A stretch of DNA of 64,000 bases, taken from contig JBBSFH010000001.1 in the NCBI GenBank assembly GCA_038238915.1, positions 186,001 to 250,000 on the forward strand, in the 5' to 3' direction. Positions within the stretch are counted from its first letter, which is position 1; every line of letters begins with the position of its first letter. The position numbers were made by a program, and so were the translations under genes. Below, piece after piece: positions 62,667 through 64,000 of this stretch. This stretch comes from JAVVHE01 sp038238915 (GTDB lineage Bacteria > Pseudomonadota > Alphaproteobacteria > Sphingomonadales > Sphingomonadaceae). Under the pieces are notes generated by a model. It made no database searches, was not told where the DNA came from, and saw only the letters and a program-made list of their open reading frames with translations.

Positions 62667-64000
62667 CTACGCCGGGCCCGAGGCGGCGGTCTTTTTCTTC
62701 GCGGTCAGCCCCAGCCCCATCGCCTCTGCAAGCGCCTTAAGCCGTCGGCGAACCGGAGGGGCCATCAGCGCCATCTGATCGGCGGGCATCCGCAGCCGAA
62801 GCGTCTCCCCGTCGCGCTCGAGCGAACTGCGCGCGATCGGACCCGCCGCGCCGCCGCTCAGCCTCTGCCCAAGCCGCAGCGCCAGTCCCCACGCTCGCGC
62901 GCGTTGCAGATCGTGCGCGTGCGCCAGCTCGCGCCACCTGCCATCACCGTTGGCCGGATCGTCCTCCTCGCCGCCACCGAAGCAGGCCTGGAGCGCCGCC
63001 GCAAGGATCGCGCGCTCGGGCAGCGTGATCGCCACCCACGGCCCGTGGAGCGCCGCATCCACAGCGCGAGCGGCGCGGAAATCGGGATTGGCGGACCAGC
63101 CGATATCCGAAAGGATTGCCGCCGCGTCGCGGATGCGCACCAGCGGCGCCAGATCGTCCGCGAACAGCGGCGCGATCCAGCGCGCAAGCACCGGGCCGGT
63201 ATCGGCGAAGCGCCCGCTGCGCACGGCTTCGGCCTCGGCAGCGGCAAGCAGCGGATCGCGCGCGCGCTCGGCGTGAGACAGATCAAGATACAGCAGCCCC
63301 TCGCGCAGGCCGTAGGACGATGTGACGATCGATGACGAACCCGCGCGGCGCACCACTTCGCCGAGCAGTGCTGCGGCACCCGGCAGCGCCGGCACGCGTT
63401 CGCGCGCAAGATTGGGTACGGCAAGCAACGCCTTGGGTCCAAGCCCCTGCAGCGTGCGCGCGAGACGATCGGGTGCGTCCGCCGCCATCGTATATTGGTG
63501 GATCACCGGAAGCGGATGATCGACCAGCGCCATATCCAGATGCGCGAGCGCGCGCCACGAGCCGCCCACCGCGTAGAACGGCAGCCCGTCCCCCTCGCGC
63601 AGCCAGTCGATCTCGTCGAGCGCGGCGGCGATCAGCGAATCGAGAGCGCGCGCGCTCTCGTCACGCGCCGCGATGAGCTTGAGCGAACCCACCGGCACCG
63701 AGGCGCGCGCCTGTGGCTCGCCGCCCGATACCCGGATCAGTTCGAGGCTGCCCCCGCCCAGATCGCCGACAATCCCGTCCGCACCCGGGATCCCCGAGAT
63801 GACACCATAGGCCGAGCCGCGCGCCTCCGCCTCGCCGCTCAGGATCGCGATCGCGAGCCCGGTTTCGCGCTGGATGCGCTCGACGAACGCCGCGCCATTC
63901 GTGGCCTGACGGGTCGCGGCGGTGGCGACGCAGCGTGGGTGGGTGACCCCCATCGCGCGCGCCACCAGCGTGAAGCGCGCAAGCGACGCGAGTGCCACTT
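62667..64000 (-). CDS. ppx: Exopolyphosphatase (Ppx/GppA), N-terminus beyond the window
   Basis: Releases phosphate from polyphosphate chains or pppGpp. At least 444 codons are visible; the frame is open at base 64000, so the true start lies outside. ASKHA-fold phrases: ATAATRQATNGAAFVERI, ILSGEAEARGSAYGVI, VGDLGGGSLELIRV, and GSSSIVTSSYGLREGLLYL. The C-terminal HD-like helical domain ends with a Lys-rich tail (GLTAKKKTAASGPA). Converges with the lipoprotein gene, with 20 bp between the stops. Confidence 0.92.
   Translation of the reverse strand, partial: VALASLARFTLVARAMGVTHPRCVATAATRQATNGAAFVERIQRETGLAIAILSGEAEARGSAYGVISGIPGADGIVGDLGGGSLELIRVSGGEPQARASVPVGSLKLIAARDESARALDSLIAAALDEIDWLREGDGLPFYAVGGSWRALAHLDMALVDHPLPVIHQYTMAADAPDRLARTLQGLGPKALLAVPNLARERVPALPGAAALLGEVVRRAGSSSIVTSSYGLREGLLYLDLSHAERARDPLLAAAEAEAVRSGRFADTGPVLARWIAPLFADDLAPLVRIRDAAAILSDIGWSANPDFRAARAVDAALHGPWVAITLPERAILAAALQACFGGGEEDDPANGDGRWRELAHAHDLQRARAWGLALRLGQRLSGGAAGPIARSSLERDGETLRLRMPADQMALMAPPVRRRLKALAEAMGLGLTAKKKTAASGPA

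Overview
This is a GC-rich chromosomal segment from a member of the Sphingomonadales (Alphaproteobacteria), probably Sphingomonas-like. The evidence is an acyl carrier protein/serine palmitoyltransferase pair for sphingolipid synthesis, methionine synthase split into two genes behind an ArsR-methyltransferase regulator, a cmk-rpsA-ihfB cluster, a rimP-nusA-ylxR-infB-rbfA cluster, mlaEFD, and a PEP-CTERM protein. Most of the window is dense core genome with short gaps. No prophage, CRISPR array or classical insertion sequence was seen.

Layout. 1-3228: mlaEFD lipid transport (cut at the left edge) and a divergent HAD phosphatase. 3249-7694: 2-oxoglutarate dehydrogenase E1 and E2 and a small membrane protein. 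7850-15002: threonine dehydratase, parC, a divergent pair of regulatory-looking genes, a secreted RidA protein and purL. 15030-16826: a decayed miniature DUF4337 copy, the sphingolipid ACP-SPT pair and a broken tRNA. 16842-20352: a VOC protein, cmk, rpsA, ihfB and tRNA-Leu. 20370-26289: penicillin acylase, full-length DUF4337, recQ, a DUF937-like protein, mscL and tRNA-Ala. 26383-35633: a secreted protein, wecB with an unusual hairpin leader, an ATP-dependent DNA ligase, gmk, a Do-type protease, a PEP-CTERM protein behind a sigma-54 promoter, and mutL. 35735-41427: the methionine operon (regulator, metF, metH in two parts). 41431-48279: the transcription/translation operon on the minus strand. 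48417-51883: tyrosine catabolism (MarR regulator, hppD, hmgA), interrupted by a palindrome-flanked GIY-YIG nuclease. 51894-64000: a sigma-54 activator, acetyl-CoA acetyltransferase, an NTF2-like protein, a methyltransferase-like protein, an MFS transporter, M1 peptidase, sirtuin, dapB, a DUF2244 protein, nth, a lipoprotein and ppx (cut at the right edge).

The most unusual structure is at 50057-50577. A single GIY-YIG endonuclease gene is bracketed by two roughly 97-bp palindromic repeats of one family and sits between hppD and hmgA. One repeat encodes the end of the nuclease and its stop codon; the other ends 17 bp before its start codon. The design resembles a REP/RAYT module built on a different nuclease family. 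A second palindrome family appears twice inside reading frames, in the SucB linker and at the N-terminus of the second MetH polypeptide. Other candidate control elements are a palindromic operator over the promoter of the methionine regulator, a hairpin that pairs the wecB start codon, a consensus sigma-54 promoter before the PEP-CTERM gene, and paired inverted repeats between the divergent XRE and DUF6456 genes.
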